Positions 19,971-28,527 of a stretch of 64,000 nucleotides of DNA are shown piece after piece. The notes below the pieces were generated by a model, which was not told the origin of the DNA, did no database searches, and saw only the letters and a list, made by a program, of their open reading frames with translations. The DNA is taken from the NCBI GenBank assembly GCA_027484575.1, contig JAIXSQ010000012.1, positions 101,859 to 165,858 of the forward strand. The letters run 5' to 3'. The translations under genes and the position numbers were made by a program. This DNA comes from Comamonadaceae bacterium (GTDB lineage Bacteria; Pseudomonadota; Gammaproteobacteria; Burkholderiales; Burkholderiaceae_C). Each line of letters begins with the position of its first letter. Positions within the stretch are counted from its first letter, which is position 1.

Positions 19971-20945
19971 TCAGCGCACGTCCTGGATCTTCTTGATGTT
20001 GTCGGCGCCGAATTCCTTGGCGTAGTTGGCGTACACCGGCTTGAGCGCGTCGCGGAAGGCGTTGCCGTCGACGGTGCGGATGACCTTCATGCCGTCCTTC
20101 TCGAGCTGGGCGATGCCGTTGTTCTCGTCGTCGTTGACCTTCTTGCGCTGGGCCACGGCGGCCTTCTTGGCGGCCTCGAGGAACACCTTCTTGTCGGCGT
20201 CCGACACCTTGGACCAGACCTTGGGCGACAGCAGCAGCAGCGCCGGCGAGTACACGTGGCCGGTCAGCGACAGGTGCTTCTGCACCTGCGAGAACTTGGA
20301 CGCCAGGATGACGGGGATCGGGTTCTCCTGACCGTCGACGGTGCCCTGCTGCAGCGCGCCGAACACCTCGGGGAAGGCCATGGGCGTGGGCTGGATGCCG
20401 AAGGCACGGTAGCCCTCCATGTGCACCTTGTTCTCCATCGTGCGCATCTTCAGGCCGCTGGCGTCGGCCGGCTTGACGATGTCGCGCTTGGAGTTGGTCA
20501 TGTGGCGGAAGCCGTTCTCGGTCCAGCCCAGGGCGACGATGCCCTTGGAGGGGAACTTGGTCAGCAGGTCCTGGCCGATCGGGCCGTCCATCACCTTGCG
20601 CGCGTGGTCGTAGTCGCGGAACAGGAAGGGGATGTCGACGATGCGCACCTCGGGCACGAAGTTGCCCACGGGGCCGGTGGAGGTGTTGACCAGGTCGAGC
20701 GTGCCGATCTGCACCGCCTCGATCATCTCGCGCTCGCCGCCCAGGGCCGAACTGGGGAAGTGCTGGCACTTGTAGCGGCCGGACGTGCCCTTCTCGATCT
20801 CGTCGCAGAACGCCGTCGAGCCCACGCCGTAATGCGATTCCTTGGTGGTGGCGTAGCCGATCTTCAGCGTGGTGGTCTGGGCGGCGGCGCCGAGGCTGAA
20901 GGCCAGCGCGGTGGCGGCCAGCGCGAACGCGGGAACGAACTTCAT
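19971..20945 (-). CDS. TRAP transporter substrate-binding protein (DctP)
   Basis: A 324-residue periplasmic protein with a cleavable signal (residues 1-22, ending GAAAQ). It has the DctP features: KIGYATTKESHYGVG, VGNFVPEVRIVDIPFLFRDY, GWTENGFRHMTNSKRDI with the Arg that binds the substrate carboxylate, and MRTMENKVHMEGYRAFG. It delivers an organic acid to the permease pair downstream. The exact acid cannot be read. The ATG has AAGGAGAG upstream. The leader of roughly 100 bases contains a TTGACG that could serve as a -35 element. Confidence 0.93.
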   Translation of the reverse strand: MKFVPAFALAATALAFSLGAAAQTTTLKIGYATTKESHYGVGSTAFCDEIEKGTSGRYKCQHFPSSALGGEREMIEAVQIGTLDLVNTSTGPVGNFVPEVRIVDIPFLFRDYDHARKVMDGPIGQDLLTKFPSKGIVALGWTENGFRHMTNSKRDIVKPADASGLKMRTMENKVHMEGYRAFGIQPTPMAFPEVFGALQQGTVDGQENPIPVILASKFSQVQKHLSLTGHVYSPALLLLSPKVWSKVSDADKKVFLEAAKKAAVAQRKKVNDDENNGIAQLEKDGMKVIRTVDGNAFRDALKPVYANYAKEFGADNIKKIQDVR

Positions 20946-21070
20946 GGGGGCACTCTCCTTGTGGATGGATCCGAGCGCGACAGGATGCCCGGGTGCGCCG
21001 GGGCCCGGTATCGGGCTTACACCGAGGGTGACGGTCAGGCGCGCGTCAACCTGCGCGCCGGCCACCGGCC

Positions 21071-22753
21071 TCACATGTTGGGGTAGTTGGGCCCGCCGCC
21101 GCCCTCGGGCACGACCCAGACGATGTTCTGGGTGGGATCCTTGATGTCGCAGGTCTTGCAGTGCACGCAGTTCTGCGCGTTGATCTGCAGCCGCTCGCCG
21201 CCACCCTCGGCGGGCACGTACTCGTACACCCCGGCCGGGCAATAGCGCTGTTCGGGGCCCGCGTACTTCGGCAGGTTGACGTTCACCGGCACCGACGCGT
21301 CCTTGAGCGTCAGGTGCGCCGGCTGGTCCTCGGCGTGGTTGGTGTTGGAGATGAACACCGAGGACAGCCGGTCGAAGGTGAGCTTGCCGTCCGGCTTGGG
21401 GTAGGCGATCGGCTGGCACTCGGACGCCGGCTTGAGGTAGACGTGGTCCGGCTTGTCGCGGTGGATGGTCCAGGGGATGTGGCCGCCCAGCAGCTTCTGC
21501 TCGATGCCGGTCATCACGGTGGCGATGCTGCGGCCCTTCTTGAACCACTGCTTGAAGTTGCGGGCCTTGTTCAGCTCGGCATGCAGCCAGCTCTTCTCGA
21601 AGGCCTCGGGATAGGCGGCCAGCTCGTCGTGCTGGCGGCCCGCGCCCAGGGCCTCGAAGGCGGCCTCGGCGCAGAGCATGCCGGTCTTGATCGCCGCGTG
21701 GCTGCCCTTGATGCGCGAGGCGTTCAGGTAGCCGGCGTCGCAGCCCACCAGCGCGCCGCCCGGGAACACGGTCTTGGGCAGCGACAGCAGGCCGCCGACC
21801 GTCAGCGCGCGGGCGCCGTAGGCCAGGCGCTTGGCGCCGTTCTTGCCCTCGAAGTACCAGCGCACGTTGGGGTGCGTCTTGAAGCGCTGGAACTCCTCGA
21901 ACGGCGACAGATACGGGTTGCTGTAGTCCAGGCCCACCACGAAGCCGATGGAGATCTGGTTGTTCTCCATGTGGTACAGCCACGAGCCGCCGTAGGTCAT
22001 CTCGTCCAGCGGCCAGCCGGCGGTGTGCATCGCCAAGCCCGCCTTGTGGCGCTCGGGCGAGATCTCCCAGACCTCCTTGATGCCGATGCTGTAGCTCTGC
22101 GGGTCGCGGCCCTCGTCGAGCTTGAAGCGCGCGATCAGCTGCTTGCCCAGGTGGCCGCGCGCGCCTTCGGCGAACACCGTGTACTTGGCATGCAGTTCCA
22201 TGCCCAGCTGGAAGTTCCCGGTCGGCTCGCCGTCCTTGCCGACGCCCATGTTGGCGGTGGCCACGCCCTTGACCGAGCCGTCGTCGTTGTAGAGCACCTC
22301 GGCCGCCGGGAAGCCGGGGAAGATCTCCACGCCCAGGGCCTCGGCCTGCTGCGCCAGCCAGCGCGTGAGGTTGGCCAAGCTGGCGATGTAGTTGCCTTCG
22401 TTGTGGAAGTTCTTCGGCAGCAGCCAGTTGGGCGTGCGGGTCGCGCCCTTCTCGCCCAGGAACAGGAAGATGTCCTCGGTCACCGGCTGGTTCAGCGGTG
22501 CGCCCTGGGCCTTCCAGTCGGGGAACAGCTCGGTCAGCGCGCGCGGGTCGATCACCGCGCCCGACAGGATGTGCGCGCCGGGCTCGGAGCCCTTCTCCAG
22601 CACCACCACCGAGACCTCGCGGCCGTGCTCGGCGGCCAGTTGCTTCAGGCGGATCGCGGTGGCCAGGCCCGCGGGCCCGGCACCGACCACGACCACGTCG
22701 TACTCCATGGCTTCGCGCGGGCCGAACTGGGCGAGGATCTCTTCTTGCGTCAT
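21071..22753 (-). CDS. Electron transfer flavoprotein-ubiquinone oxidoreductase
   Basis: A 560-residue membrane-bound flavoprotein that passes electrons from reduced ETF (from acyl-CoA and other dehydrogenases) to ubiquinone. It has an N-terminal FAD motif VVVVGAGPAGLATA (about residues 19-32), the ubiquinone-site helix region in the middle, and a C-terminal [4Fe-4S] site with QNCVHCKTCDIKDP plus an upstream Cys in RYCPAGVYEY. Length is typical of the bacterial family. The start at 22753 was chosen for homology (MTQEEILAQF). The gene is divergent from an SDR and a thioesterase, consistent with acyl-CoA metabolism nearby. Confidence 0.96.
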   Translation of the reverse strand: MTQEEILAQFGPREAMEYDVVVVGAGPAGLATAIRLKQLAAEHGREVSVVVLEKGSEPGAHILSGAVIDPRALTELFPDWKAQGAPLNQPVTEDIFLFLGEKGATRTPNWLLPKNFHNEGNYIASLANLTRWLAQQAEALGVEIFPGFPAAEVLYNDDGSVKGVATANMGVGKDGEPTGNFQLGMELHAKYTVFAEGARGHLGKQLIARFKLDEGRDPQSYSIGIKEVWEISPERHKAGLAMHTAGWPLDEMTYGGSWLYHMENNQISIGFVVGLDYSNPYLSPFEEFQRFKTHPNVRWYFEGKNGAKRLAYGARALTVGGLLSLPKTVFPGGALVGCDAGYLNASRIKGSHAAIKTGMLCAEAAFEALGAGRQHDELAAYPEAFEKSWLHAELNKARNFKQWFKKGRSIATVMTGIEQKLLGGHIPWTIHRDKPDHVYLKPASECQPIAYPKPDGKLTFDRLSSVFISNTNHAEDQPAHLTLKDASVPVNVNLPKYAGPEQRYCPAGVYEYVPAEGGGERLQINAQNCVHCKTCDIKDPTQNIVWVVPEGGGGPNYPNM

Positions 22754-22878
22754 GGTGGGATGCGGGGGAGGTCGGTGGCGCGCAGGGCGGCGCCGGCGGG
22801 ACAGCATTCTATGCGTCGGTCCTGCACAATCGGCCGCGCCGTCCCGCGGGGACGATCGCCTTTAGACAGGAGACTCTC

Positions 22879-23661
22879 GTGAGCTACAGCATCGACTTGT
22901 CGGGCCGCGTCGCCTTGGTGACGGGCGCCTCCAGCGGCCTGGGCGCGCAGTTCGCGCGCACGCTCGCCGGCGCCGGCGCAGCGGTCGTGCTGGCCAGCCG
23001 CCGCACCGAGCGCCTGAAGGAGCTGCGCGCGCAGATCGAGGGCGAGGGCGGCGACGCCCACGTGGTGCAGCTGGACGTGACCGACGTCGACAGCATCAAG
23101 GCCGCGGTGGCGCATGCCGAGACCGAGGTCGGTTCGATCGACATCCTGGTCAACAACTCCGGCGTGAGCACCACGCAGCGGCTGCAGGACGTGCAGGAGG
23201 AGGACTTCGACTTCGTGTTCGACACGAACGTGCGCGGCGCCTTCTTCGTCGCGCAGGAGGTGGGCAAGCGCATGCTGGCCCGCGCCAAGGGCGCGGCGCC
23301 GGGCACGTTCACCGGCGGTCGCATCATCAACATCGCCTCGATGGCGGGGCTGCGCACGCTGCCGCAGATCGGCGTGTACGCGATGAGCAAGGCCGCGGTG
23401 ATCCACATGACTCGCGCGATGGCGCAGGAGTGGGGCCGCTACGAGATCAACGTCAACGCGATCTGCCCTGGCTACATCGACACCGAGATCAACCACCACC
23501 ACTGGCAGACCGAGGCCGGCCAGAAGCTGGTGAACATGCTGCCGCGCAAGCGCGTGGGCAAGCCGCAGGACCTGGACGCGCTGGTCGTGCTGCTGGCCAG
23601 CAGCGAGAGCCATTTCGTCAACGGCTCGGTGATCGCGGCCGACGACGGCTTCGGGATCTGA
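22879..23661 (+). CDS. SDR family oxidoreductase (FabG-like)
   Basis: A 260-residue classical short-chain dehydrogenase: TGASSGLG (about residues 14-21), NNSGVS, catalytic Ser in NIASMAG, YAMSK as the YxxxK, and PGYIDTEI after the active site. The GTG start at 22879 has AGACAGGAGAC upstream. The next gene, a hotdog thioesterase, starts 4 bases after its stop, and the divergent neighbour is ETF-QO, so a role in beta-oxidation or 3-hydroxyacyl-CoA metabolism is likely but not proven. Confidence 0.9.
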   Translation: MSYSIDLSGRVALVTGASSGLGAQFARTLAGAGAAVVLASRRTERLKELRAQIEGEGGDAHVVQLDVTDVDSIKAAVAHAETEVGSIDILVNNSGVSTTQRLQDVQEEDFDFVFDTNVRGAFFVAQEVGKRMLARAKGAAPGTFTGGRIINIASMAGLRTLPQIGVYAMSKAAVIHMTRAMAQEWGRYEINVNAICPGYIDTEINHHHWQTEAGQKLVNMLPRKRVGKPQDLDALVVLLASSESHFVNGSVIAADDGFGI

Positions 23662-23665
23662 GCCG

Positions 23666-24088
23666 GTGCGGCTGGAGCTGCCCGCCCGGCGCAGGCTGGT
23701 GCACACCACCACCGTGCCCATCCGCTGGGGCGACATGGACGCCATGGGCCATGTCAACAACACCGTGTACTTCCGCTACATGGAGATCGCGCGGGTCGAC
23801 TGGTTCCATGCCATCGGTTGCCCGCTCAATCCGCAGGGGGAGGGGCCGGTGATCCTGAACGCCTTCTGCAACTTCCATCGCCAGCTCGAGTACCCCGGCG
23901 ACGTGGTGGTGCGCACCTACACGAGCGATCCGGGCCGCAGCACCTTCGAGACCTGGTGCACCCTCGAGCGCGCCGACCAGCCGGGCGAGCCCTACGCCAC
24001 CGGCGGGGCCACCGCGGTGTGGGTGGACTTTCCGCGCCAGAAGTCGGCGCCGCTGCCCGACTGGATGCGCGCGCTCGTGGCCGACTGA
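23666..24088 (+). CDS. Acyl-CoA thioesterase, 4-hydroxybenzoyl-CoA type hotdog
   Basis: A 140-residue hotdog-fold protein. The active-site helix start IRWGDMDAMGHVNNTVYFRYME (aspartate in the WGDMD segment near residue 23) is the mark of the 4HBT/YbgC-type thioesterases that hydrolyse acyl-CoA. The GTG start lies 4 bases after the SDR stop, so the two genes form an operon. It converges on the ABC transporter ATPase with 3 bases between. The acyl chain is unknown. Confidence 0.9.
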   Translation: MRLELPARRRLVHTTTVPIRWGDMDAMGHVNNTVYFRYMEIARVDWFHAIGCPLNPQGEGPVILNAFCNFHRQLEYPGDVVVRTYTSDPGRSTFETWCTLERADQPGEPYATGGATAVWVDFPRQKSAPLPDWMRALVAD

Positions 24089-24091
24089 GCC

Positions 24092-24829
24092 TCAGTCGGC
24101 CAGGGACGCCAGGAACTGCTGCAGTTCGGGCGTGCGCGGCGCGCCGAAGATGGCCGCCGGCGGGCCCATCTCGTGCACCCGGCCCTGGTGCATGAAGATC
24201 ACCCGGTGGCTGACCTTGCGGGCGAACGCCATCTCGTGCGTGACCATCAGCAGCGTCATGCCCTCGCCGGCCAGGGCCTCCACCACGCGCAGCACCTCGC
24301 CCACCAGTTCGGGGTCGAGCGCGCTGGTGATCTCGTCGCACAGCAGCACGCCCGGCTCCATCGCCAGCGCGCGGGCGATCGCCACCCGCTGCTGCTGGCC
24401 GCCCGACAGCTGCTCGGGCAGGGCGTCGAACTTCTCGGCCAGGCCCACCCGGGCCAGCAGGCGCTGCGCCTGCGCGCGCGCCTCGACCTCGACCAGCTTG
24501 CGCACCAGCATCGGCGCCAGCATCACGTTGCGCCCGGCGCTCAGGTGCGGGAACAGGTTGAAGCTCTGGAACACCATGCCCACCCGCTGGCGCAGCGCCC
24601 GCATCGCGGCCTCGTCGCCGTGCACCAGCGGGCGGCCGTCGACGCTGAGCGTGCCGGCCTCGAAGGTCTCCAGCCCGTTCACGCAGCGCAGCAGCGTGCT
24701 CTTGCCCGAGCCGCTCTTGCCGATGATGGCGATCACCTCGCCGGGCTGCACCTGCAGGTCGATGCCCTTGAGCACCTCGTTCGCGCCGAAGGACTTGCGC
24801 AGGCCGCTGACCTCAACGATGGGGGACAT
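24092..24829 (-). CDS. Polar amino acid ABC transporter, ATP-binding protein
   Basis: A 245-residue ATPase of the GlnQ/HisP group. Walker A GKSGSGKST (about residues 37-45), Q-loop MVFQSFNLFPH, signature LSGGQQQR, Walker B VLLCDEITSALDPE and switch His in VTHEM are all present. The final region PELQQFLASL is typical of amino acid importers. It overlaps the end of the upstream permease gene by 17 bases and is the last gene of a four-gene operon (binding protein, two permeases, ATPase). Confidence 0.95.
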   Translation of the reverse strand: MSPIVEVSGLRKSFGANEVLKGIDLQVQPGEVIAIIGKSGSGKSTLLRCVNGLETFEAGTLSVDGRPLVHGDEAAMRALRQRVGMVFQSFNLFPHLSAGRNVMLAPMLVRKLVEVEARAQAQRLLARVGLAEKFDALPEQLSGGQQQRVAIARALAMEPGVLLCDEITSALDPELVGEVLRVVEALAGEGMTLLMVTHEMAFARKVSHRVIFMHQGRVHEMGPPAAIFGAPRTPELQQFLASLAD

Positions 24830-25466
24830 GCATCCGTCTTTCCAGGACTTGGGCGCCCAGGCTGATCGGCCAGCACAGGGCGAAGTAGAGCAGGGCCACG
24901 CAGCCGTAGACCAGGAAGGGCTGCAGCGTGGCGTTGGTGATCATGGTGCCGGCCTTGGTCAGCTCGACGAAGCCGATGACCGAGGCCAGCGCCGTGCCCT
25001 TGACCACCTGGACCAGGAAGCCGACCGTGGGCGGCACGGCGACGCGCAGGGCCTGGGGCAGCACCACGTGGCGCAGCGCCTGCCCGAACGACAGCGCCAG
25101 GCTGCGCGCCGCCTCCCACTGGCCGCGTGGCACCGCCTCGACGCAGCCACGCCAGATCTCGGCCAGGAAGGCGCTGGTGTACAGGGTCAGGGCCACGCTG
25201 GCGGCGGTCCAGGCCGAGGCGTTGATGCCCACCAGCGCCAGCCCGAAATAGGCCAGGAACAGCTGCATCAGCAGCGGCGTGCCCTGGAACAGCTGCACCC
25301 AGGCGCCCACCAGCCGCGCCAGCCAGGGGCCCCCGCGCAGCCGCAGCAGCAGCAGCGCCAGGCCCACCAGGCCGCCGCCGATGAACGCGATCAGCGACAG
25401 CGCCACGGTCCAGCGGGCGGCCAGCAGCAGGTTGCGGAAGATGTCCCAGAGGGTGAAGGAAACCAT
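24813..25466 (-). CDS. Polar amino acid ABC transporter permease 2
   Basis: A 217-residue inner-membrane protein with about five helices. It has the HisM/GlnP fold with the EAA loop ECEAVPRGQWEAARSLALS-like segment (WRGCVEAVPRGQWEAARSL near residue 110) that docks on the ATPase, and RGTPLLMQLF near residue 75. It starts 1 base after the stop of permease 1. The two permeases probably form a heterodimer. Confidence 0.94.
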   Translation of the reverse strand: MVSFTLWDIFRNLLLAARWTVALSLIAFIGGGLVGLALLLLRLRGGPWLARLVGAWVQLFQGTPLLMQLFLAYFGLALVGINASAWTAASVALTLYTSAFLAEIWRGCVEAVPRGQWEAARSLALSFGQALRHVVLPQALRVAVPPTVGFLVQVVKGTALASVIGFVELTKAGTMITNATLQPFLVYGCVALLYFALCWPISLGAQVLERRMHVPHR

Positions 25467-25467
25467 C

Positions 25468-26136
25468 TCAGCGCGCCCCGCCGAACAGCAGCGCGGGGCC
25501 GGCCCAGTTCAGCGCGCGGCGCAGGGCGACGGCCAGCGCCAGGTACAGCGCGGTGGCGATGATGAAGGCCTCGAAGGCGCGGAAGTTGCGGCTCTGGATC
25601 AGGTTGGCCGCATAGCTCAGCTCCTCGGTCGAGATCTGGCCGCACACGGCCGAGCCGAGCATGACGATCACGATCTGGCTGACCAGCGCGGGCCACACCC
25701 GGCGCAGCGCCGGCGGCAGCACCACCCGCAGGAAGACCTGCGCGCGCGTGAGCGCCAGGCTGCGCGCCGCCTCCCACTGCCCGCGCGGCGTGGCCTGCAC
25801 GCCGGCGCGCACGATCTCGGCCGCGTAGGCGCCCAGGTTGACCACCATCGCGATCACCGAGGCCGCCTCGGGCGACAGCCGCACACCGGCCGCCGGCAGG
25901 CCGAAGAAGACGAAGAACAGCTGCACGATGAAGGGCGTGTTGCGCACCAGCTCCACGTAGGCGCCGACGGCCACGCGCAAGGGCAGCGCGGCCTGGGTGC
26001 GGGCCCAGGCGCAGGCGATGCCCAGGGCCACGCCCAGCACGGCCGAGACCGCCGTCAGCGCGAGCGTCCAGGCCACGCCCTTGGCCAGCAGCGGCCACTG
26101 CGCCAGGACGGCGGCGAAGTCGAGGGTGATGCGCAC
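25468..26136 (-). CDS. Polar amino acid ABC transporter permease 1
   Basis: A 222-residue membrane protein of the HisQ/GlnP type. It has VRNTPFIVQLFFVFFGLP and the EAA loop VRAGVQATPRGQWEAARSL. The start is GTG at 26136 (VRITLDF), with no in-frame ATG nearby. It lies 13 bases after the binding-protein gene and directly before permease 2. Confidence 0.93.
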   Translation of the reverse strand: MRITLDFAAVLAQWPLLAKGVAWTLALTAVSAVLGVALGIACAWARTQAALPLRVAVGAYVELVRNTPFIVQLFFVFFGLPAAGVRLSPEAASVIAMVVNLGAYAAEIVRAGVQATPRGQWEAARSLALTRAQVFLRVVLPPALRRVWPALVSQIVIVMLGSAVCGQISTEELSYAANLIQSRNFRAFEAFIIATALYLALAVALRRALNWAGPALLFGGAR

Positions 26137-26149
26137 GAAGCGGCCGCCC

Positions 26150-26941
26150 TCACTGGGGCAGGTCGCCGGCCGGGCGGCCCAGCCACTTCACGGCCATCTT
26201 GTCCAGGTCGCCGCTCTTCTTGGCCTCGGCGATGATCTCGTTGACCCGCAGGCGCAGCTTGTCCTCGCCCTTGCCCACGCCGATGAAGTTGGGCGAGTCC
26301 TTGAGCACGAACTTGAACTCGGTGCCCAGCTGCGGGTTGCGCGCCATCATCGCGCCGGCCACCTGGGCGCTGGTGGCCAGCAGCTGCACCTGCCCCGACA
26401 CGTAGGCCGACACGGTGGCGTTGTTGTCCTCGAAGCGGCGCAGCTCGGTGGACGGCGGCGCCACCTTGGTCAGCTCCATGTCGTCGACCGAGCCGCGGGT
26501 GACCGAGATCGACTTGCCGGCCAGGTCGGCCGGCGCCTTGACGGCCTGCGCCTTGTTGCCGAACACCGCGATGAAGAACGGCGAGTAGGCCATGGTGAAG
26601 TCGATCACCTTCTCGCGGTCCGGGTTCTTGCCCAGGGTGGAGATCACCAGGTCGGCCTTGCGCGTCTGCAGGTAGGGGATGCGGTTGGCCGTGGTCACCG
26701 GCACCAGCTCGGCCTTCACGCCAAGCTTGGCGGCGATGTACTGCGCCATCTCCACGTCCAGGCCCTGGGGCTTGAGGTCGGTGCCGACGAAGCCGTAGGG
26801 CGGGAAGTCGGTGGGGATCGCGATCTTGATCTCCTTGGACTTCAGGATGTCGTCGAGCGCCGTCTGGGCGTGCGCCGCGGACGTGCCGAGCAGGGCGAGC
26901 GCCGCGAGGGCCAGGACGTGGCGGCGGGAGGGCAGGGACAT
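26150..26941 (-). CDS. Polar amino acid ABC transporter substrate-binding protein
   Basis: A 263-residue periplasmic protein with a signal peptide (residues 1-26, ending SAAHAQ; the RR pair near residue 7 is not followed by a full Tat motif). The SBP family 3 marks are IKIAIPTDFPPYGFVG, LDVEMAQYIAAKLGVK and the substrate-carboxylate site region RKADLVISTLGKNPDREKVIDF. First gene of the operon. The amino acid bound cannot be told from sequence alone. About 180 bases upstream of it hold no gene. Confidence 0.94.
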   Translation of the reverse strand: MSLPSRRHVLALAALALLGTSAAHAQTALDDILKSKEIKIAIPTDFPPYGFVGTDLKPQGLDVEMAQYIAAKLGVKAELVPVTTANRIPYLQTRKADLVISTLGKNPDREKVIDFTMAYSPFFIAVFGNKAQAVKAPADLAGKSISVTRGSVDDMELTKVAPPSTELRRFEDNNATVSAYVSGQVQLLATSAQVAGAMMARNPQLGTEFKFVLKDSPNFIGVGKGEDKLRLRVNEIIAEAKKSGDLDKMAVKWLGRPAGDLPQ

Positions 26942-27120
26942 GGGAGGGCTCCGGTGCAGGGGATCGGGCGCGCTGGGCGCGGGTGACCCGAATGTGCAAG
27001 AGCTGTGCCGTGTCCGCATGCCACGCCGTGGTGCGTGCCCACGGCACTGCCTTGGTGAGCCGCGGGTTCGCAGGCGTGCGACGGCCCCGTCGTGGTGCCC
27101 GCCTGCGCGTCGCTGGTGCG
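26942..27120. other. Non-coding spacer between amidase and ABC operon
   Basis: GC-rich spacer of 179 bases. On the minus strand it should carry the promoter of the ABC operon; TTGCACATT is the only AT-containing element seen. No hairpin with U-run and no repeat was found. Confidence 0.4.
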
Positions 27121-28527
27121 TCAGCCGGCCGGCGGCCAGATTCGCGGGGTGCCGGGGGACGGGGCGAGTTGCGCGGCCACCGCCAGCAGCAGCGCGTCGT
27201 CGCCCGCCCGCCCCACCAGCTGCAGGCCGGTGGGCAGCCCGCCGGCCGGCGCGCTGGGCACGGCCAGCGCCGGCAGGCCGGCCGCACTGGCCAGCGTGGC
27301 ATAGACGGCATGCGCCCGGGGCCCGGCGGGCTGGCCGTCGATGCGGTCGGGGAAGGGCTGCGCCGCCGGCCAGGGCAGGGCGGCGGTGCAGGGCGTGAGC
27401 AGCAGGTCGTGGCCGGCCAGCAGCTGCGTCGCCTGCGACCGGGCGGCTGCCACGGCGGCCCGCAGCTGCGCGCGCGCGTCGGGCGGCAGGGCCCGGCCCT
27501 GGGCCAGCACGGCCTGCAGCGCCGGGCCCGGCAGGCCGTCGTCCCAGCGGCGCGGCGCGCCGGCCTGGGCCAGGGCCTGGGGGTCGCCGGCCAGCCAGGC
27601 CAGCCCGGCGGCCGACAGCGTGGGCCACAGGGCATGGACCTCCTGCAGCGCCTGCAGGCCCTGACCGTCGTGGCGCGCGATGCGGTGGCCCTGCGCCGCC
27701 AGCCGCGCGAGGGCCGCCTCGGTGCTGGCCAGGATCGCCGGGTCGAGCGGGTGCGCGCCGATCCGCGGCAGCCACAACAGCGCGAGCGGCCGCTGCGGCG
27801 GCGGCGCCACGGGCCAGCCGGCCAGCAACGGCAGCAGCAGTGCCAGGTCCTGCGCCTCGCGCGCCATCGCGCCCACCGATTCGTGGCCGTCGAACAGGTC
27901 GGGCAGGCCGCCGGCGCGCGGCACCAGGCCTGCCGTGGGCAGCAACCCGAGCAACCCCGTGTGCGATGCCGGCCGCCGCGCCGACCCGCCGCCGTCGGTC
28001 ACCAGCGCCAGCGGCGCCGCGCCCCAGGCCACCGCCGCGGCCGCGCCGCCCGAGGAGCCGCCGGGCGTCAGGCGCCGGTCCCAGGGGTTGCAGGTGGTGC
28101 CGGTGGCGGGGTTGGCGGTGATGCCCTGCATCGCGAACTCGGCCACCGTGGTCTTGCCCAGCAGCACCAGGCCGGCGTCGCGCAGCCGCGCCACCGGCAG
28201 TTCGTCGGCCGGCCGGGCCGCGGCACCGTCGAAGAGGCGGCTGCCCCAGCCGGTGGGCCAGCCGCGCACGTGCAGGTTGTCCTTGATGGCGACCGGCACG
28301 CCGTCCAGTGGCGACAGCGGCGCCCCACGGGCCCAGCGGGCGGCGCTGGCCCGCGCATCGCGCAGCGCGGCCTCGCCGTCCAGCAGCACCCAGGCGTTGT
28401 GCAGCGCCTGGCCGTCCTGCGCGCGGTGCAGGCAGGCCCGGGCGGCGGCCACCGGGTCGACCTCGCCCCGGCGGTAGCCATCGGCCAGCGCCGCCGCCCC
28501 CCACTGCCAGAGCGGCGGGCCGGCCAT
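27121..28527 (-). CDS. Amidase signature family enzyme
   Basis: A 468-residue serine amidohydrolase. The Ser-cisSer-Lys triad is visible: Lys in PVAIKDNLH (about residue 80), the cis-Ser in VTDGGGSARRPAS (about 180) and the nucleophile in TPGGSSGGAAAAVA (about 155). It hydrolyses an amide to acid and ammonia; the substrate is unknown. It is not GatA, as no gatB/gatC lie nearby and the C-terminal half differs. It shares one base with the stop of the upstream tctC-like gene (TGATG), so both are co-translated, and the amino acid importer lies next in the same direction. Confidence 0.88.
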   Translation of the reverse strand: MAGPPLWQWGAAALADGYRRGEVDPVAAARACLHRAQDGQALHNAWVLLDGEAALRDARASAARWARGAPLSPLDGVPVAIKDNLHVRGWPTGWGSRLFDGAAARPADELPVARLRDAGLVLLGKTTVAEFAMQGITANPATGTTCNPWDRRLTPGGSSGGAAAAVAWGAAPLALVTDGGGSARRPASHTGLLGLLPTAGLVPRAGGLPDLFDGHESVGAMAREAQDLALLLPLLAGWPVAPPPQRPLALLWLPRIGAHPLDPAILASTEAALARLAAQGHRIARHDGQGLQALQEVHALWPTLSAAGLAWLAGDPQALAQAGAPRRWDDGLPGPALQAVLAQGRALPPDARAQLRAAVAAARSQATQLLAGHDLLLTPCTAALPWPAAQPFPDRIDGQPAGPRAHAVYATLASAAGLPALAVPSAPAGGLPTGLQLVGRAGDDALLLAVAAQLAPSPGTPRIWPPAG